A stretch of DNA of 41,916 nucleotides from Tubiluchus corallicola (lineage: Eukaryota > Priapulida > Priapulimorpha > Priapulimorphida > Tubiluchidae), in assembly GCA_030141605.1 (NCBI GenBank), contig JAQGDQ010001420.1, positions 1 to 41,916 of the forward strand, given 5' to 3'. Positions 22,417-41,916 of the stretch are shown here, in pieces; within the stretch, counting starts at the first letter, position 1, and every line of letters starts with the position of its first letter. The notes beneath the pieces are model-generated. The model was not told where the DNA came from. It saw only the letters and a list, made by a program, of their open reading frames with translations, and did not search any database. The position numbers and the translations under genes were made by a program.

Positions 22417-23059
22417 CTATTTAGTCACATACTCAAATTTCACTACATATTTTGTTTGCTCCATTTTTCTGCACTAGTTCTTGCATTGCATAGTGTTTTA
22501 TCATTACGCTTAATTTGACACGATTGCATATCTTTGCTTCATTTTATTTTGTTTGAGTTTATTATTCATATTTTGTTTCTTTCACTGATTTATTGTTTAT
22601 GTTTTTTTTGGTTTGACTTTTTTCTAGTTTTTTCTTTTAATCGGTTAGTTAAATGCTTTACATATTTTGTTAATAATCATTTCATATTTTTCATTTTATT
22701 TCTTTGTTGCATAGCTTACTTGGTTATTTCGCTTTCATGTTTAATGTATCCCCCCATAAATTCATGTTAACAGCAGCACCGCAAAATTTTTACAATTTTC
22801 ACTAACCTGAGAAGGATAGCTGACTCGATGACCAAATGGTCTTTCGCTACCCTTTCTCCTGCACCCCCCTTAACTCTTTCCTTTATCCTTAATTTATCCT
22901 ATTTAATCAATAACTAAAAAAATAATAGTCAATTTGTATAGAGGTGTAAATGAGGAGATAAATAAAAAAGTCTATGTCTATGTATATGTCTATGTCTAAA
23001 TACTCGTGAAAATCCTCGGTGCGTCGCTTCCTGAAGCATGCCAAAGCGTACCTTGAAAC

Positions 23060-39463
<16,404 letters not shown>

Positions 39464-39529
39464 GTAAGTATTTAAACTCCTTCAGGATAATAAGCGTTAT
39501 AACAGGAATTTATCCTTAAAAATAGAGTA

Positions 39530-40230
39530 CAGTGTTCCCTCAAAAATATTAATGTGTAATATTTATCGCGGTATTTTCGCTGTTTCGCGGGTTTTTGCGG
39601 TACTCCGTCTAAAGTATTTTTGCACACGCGTAGTACGTATTGTACAGTAATGTATAGATTTGATGAATTTTGCGAAAAAAAAATCACAAAATGTATAAAA
39701 ATATATTAAAAATGTTAATTCTAACATTAAATGAATATTATAAATCATAAAAAATCTTCGTATATAAGGTACTCGCTTATAAGGGACCACCAGCATTGGT
39801 TCCGATTTTTCGTAACATTTTCCTATGTAAAAATCTTCGTATGTAAGGCACTCGGATATAAAGGACTTTCGGTTATAAGGGACGATATCTTCAGGTCCCG
39901 CATAATAGAAACCCAGGTAAATTACCTCGCATATAAGGGATCCTGTGATCAAAGAGAAATTGATCGATTTTTAACCTCAATTTTTCACAAACTCGGCCTT
40001 CAAACAGCTCGGTTTCCGCAATCACATACATCTCGCGTTACTGAAGGAGCTTCCTACATACCGTTTGCACTGAATGTGTAGCAATAATCCATAAAAATAC
40101 GGGTAAAAGTACAGAAAAGTGCAGGTCTAGATACACCCTCGGTCTGACTCAACTTCGACTATAAGGGACATCGGATATAAGGGATGGTTTTTTCCGGTCC
40201 GGAGGTGTCCCTTATATCCGAAGTTGACTG
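39530..40230 (+). mobile_element. pogo/Tc1-mariner-like MITE
   Basis: Begins TA|CAGTGTTCCCTC and ends GAAGTTGACTG|TA, that is CAGT...ACTG ends with a TA duplication. The interior has TTTCGCGGGTTTTTGCGG near the left end and several YTTATAAGGGAC / TATAAGGGATG repeats near the right (39765-40220), as in pogo/Tigger-type elements. No transposase is recognised; the open frame at 39731-40081 crosses these repeats and is not credible. Assignment by motif only. Confidence 0.5.
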
Positions 40231-40311
40231 TATTTTAGAGCATTCTTTATTCTGAACTAATGCTTACACAATCGTCCGGTTTTCCTTTAAGCTTCATAAT
40301 TTATCATACAT

Positions 40312-41916
40312 ATACATGACTTTATATCACGTACTAAACGCTTCCAGTTGTTTCTATCTGATATGAAATGCAGCAGTCTTAAATAATCGCACATTAATAT
40401 TTACTAACCGTCATTTTCTACTAATGTCTAATGTAATCTTGTAGTAAAACTTGTCAGCTTGTGTAGTTATAGTCTATTCTAACAGTAAATGTTACTAATG
40501 TCTAATGTAATCTTGTAGTGAAACTTGTCAGCTTGTGAAGTTATAGTCTATTCTTACTGTAAATGTTACTAATGTCTAATGTAATCTTGTAGTGAAACTT
40601 GTCAGCTTGTGTAGTTATAGTCTATTCTTACTGTAAATGTTACTAATGTCTAATGTAATCTTGTAGTAAAACTTGTCAGCTTGTGTAGTTATAGTCTATT
40701 CTTACTGTAAATGTTACTAATGTCTAATGTAATCTTGTAGTAAAACTTGTCAGCTTGTGTAGTTATAGTCTATTCTTACTGTAAATGTTACTAATGTCTA
40801 ATGTAATCTTGTAGTAAAACTTGTCAGCTTGTGTAGTTATAGTCTATTCTTACTGTAAATGTTACTAATGTCTAATGTAATCTTGTAGTAAAACTTGTCA
40901 GCTTGTGTAGTTATAGTCTATTCTTACTGTAAATGTTACTAATGTCTAATGTAATCTTGTAGTAAAACTTGTCAGCTTGTGTAGTTATAGTCTATTCTTA
41001 CTGTAAATGTCACTAATGTCTAATGTAATCTTGTAGTAAAACTTGTCAGCTTGTGTAGTTATAGTTTATTCTTACTATAAATGTTACTAATGTCTAATTT
41101 AATCTGTAGTAAAACTTGTCAGCTTGTGTAGTTATAGTTTATTCTTACTATAAATGTTACTAATGTCTAATTTAATCTTGTAGTAAAACTTGTCAGCTTG
41201 TGTAGTTATAGTCTATTCTTACTGTAAATGTTACTAATGTCTAATGTAATCTTGTAGTAAAACTTGTCAGCTTGTGTAGTTATAGTCTATTCTTACTGTA
41301 AATGTTACTAATGTCTAATGTAATCTTGTAGTAAAACTTGTCAGCTTGTGTAGTTATAGTCTATTCTTACTGTAAATGTTACTAATGTCTAATGTAATCT
41401 TGTAGTAAAACTTGTCAGCTTGTGTAGTTATAGTCTATTCTTACTGTAAATGTTACTAATGTCTAATGTAATCTTGTAGTAAAACTTGTCAGCTTGTGTA
41501 GTTATAGTCTATTCTTACTGTAAATGTTACTAATGTCTAATGTAATCTTGTAGTAAAACTTGTCAGCTTGTGTAGTTATAGTCTATTCTTACTGTAAATG
41601 TTACTAATGTCTAATGTAATCTTGTAGTAAAACTTGTCAGCTTGTGTAGTTATAGTCTATTCTTACTGTAAATGTTACTAATGTCTAATGTAATCTTGTA
41701 GTAAAACTTGTCAGCTTGTGTAGTTATAGTCTATTCTTACTGTAAATGTTACTAATGTCTAATGTAATCTTGTAGTAAAACTTGTCAGCTTGTGTAGTTA
41801 TAGTCTATTCTTACTGTAAATGTTACTAATGTCTAATGTAATCTTGTAGTAAAACTTGTCAGCTTGTGTAGTTATAGTCTATTCTTACTGTAAATGTTAC
41901 TAATGTCTAATGTAAT
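40312..41916 (+). mobile_element. Dispersed element with 74-bp tandem array, at least 20 copies
   Basis: Unique left part 40312-40416 (CATGACTTTATATCACG to CTAACCGTCATTTTC) matches 13765-13875; then the 74-bp unit repeats from about 40417 to the end of the window, with one 73-bp unit near 41100. Units differ at few sites. The array lies in PSMC3 intron 12 and continues past the window, so its length and right flank are unknown. Confidence 0.92.

Larger units (their letters stand above)
19705..22997 (+). mobile_element. CR1/L2/Jockey-type LINE, 5' truncated and decayed
   Basis: Decayed reverse transcriptase (19705-21580) followed by a long AT-rich 3' region, a nested hAT MITE (21977-22416), the conserved two-stem hairpin (22812-22855) and a (TCTATG)n tail ending near 22997. 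The tail stops about 60 bp before the PSMC3 start codon. The 5' end is missing (no ORF1 or endonuclease domain seen). Hairpin plus microsatellite tail fits a CR1/L2-like group; the clade is not fixed. Confidence 0.8.

Noticed and set aside
39731-40081. 116-codon frame with SYIRYSLIRDHQ-like repeats
   Set aside because: It spans the TATAAGGGAC terminal repeats of the pogo-like MITE; the repeats in the protein mirror those in the DNA and no transposase motif is present.

Overview
This is a stretch of animal (metazoan) nuclear DNA. It carries three intact or partial conserved genes in an AT-rich background filled with transposon remnants and tandem repeats. Spliced genes with GT-AG introns, a CHID1 orthologue, hAT-type miniature transposons, a pogo-like element and decayed CR1/L2/Jockey-type LINEs all point to an invertebrate animal. 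The lineage (for example sponge, cnidarian or lophotrochozoan) cannot be fixed from this sequence alone.

Layout. 1-6.9 kb: LINE 3' ends, a long (TG)n tract and miniature elements. 6.96-8.22 kb (+): CHID1, a GH18-fold chitinase-like secretory protein, in one uninterrupted exon. 8.2-12.4 kb: a tandem duplication of CHID1 downstream sequence split by a hAT MITE, a 36-bp minisatellite, a second hAT family, and a long element that is the inverted copy of the window's left end. 12.4-14.5 kb (-): MRPS16, the mitochondrial small-subunit protein bS16m, in two exons. 14.6-18.1 kb: (TG)n and a 98-bp array of about 20 copies. 19.7-23.0 kb: a decayed LINE with a nested hAT MITE; its tail ends about 60 bp before the PSMC3 start codon. 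23.06 kb to the window end (+): PSMC3 (Rpt5, a 26S proteasome ATPase). Twelve exons giving 397 codons are reconstructed here; the last exon(s), about 36 residues by comparison with the family, lie beyond the window.

The genes are housekeeping genes with no evident shared pathway. What stands out is how the introns grew. Most long PSMC3 introns and the MRPS16 intron contain their own private tandem array, usually touching a splice site. Three cases deserve attention: (i) a 45-bp array that duplicates the end of PSMC3 exon 3 together with its splice donor, in frame, giving five identical donors; (ii) an intron 9 array with 11 exact matches to the palindromic RFX X-box GTTRCCATGGTAAC; (iii) an intron 1 array of 11 hairpins, most of which carry a strong 5' splice-site consensus on both strands. 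The LINE 3' ends share a two-stem hairpin whose stems show compensatory changes between copies.

All calls rest on reading the sequence. No database search or alignment program was run.
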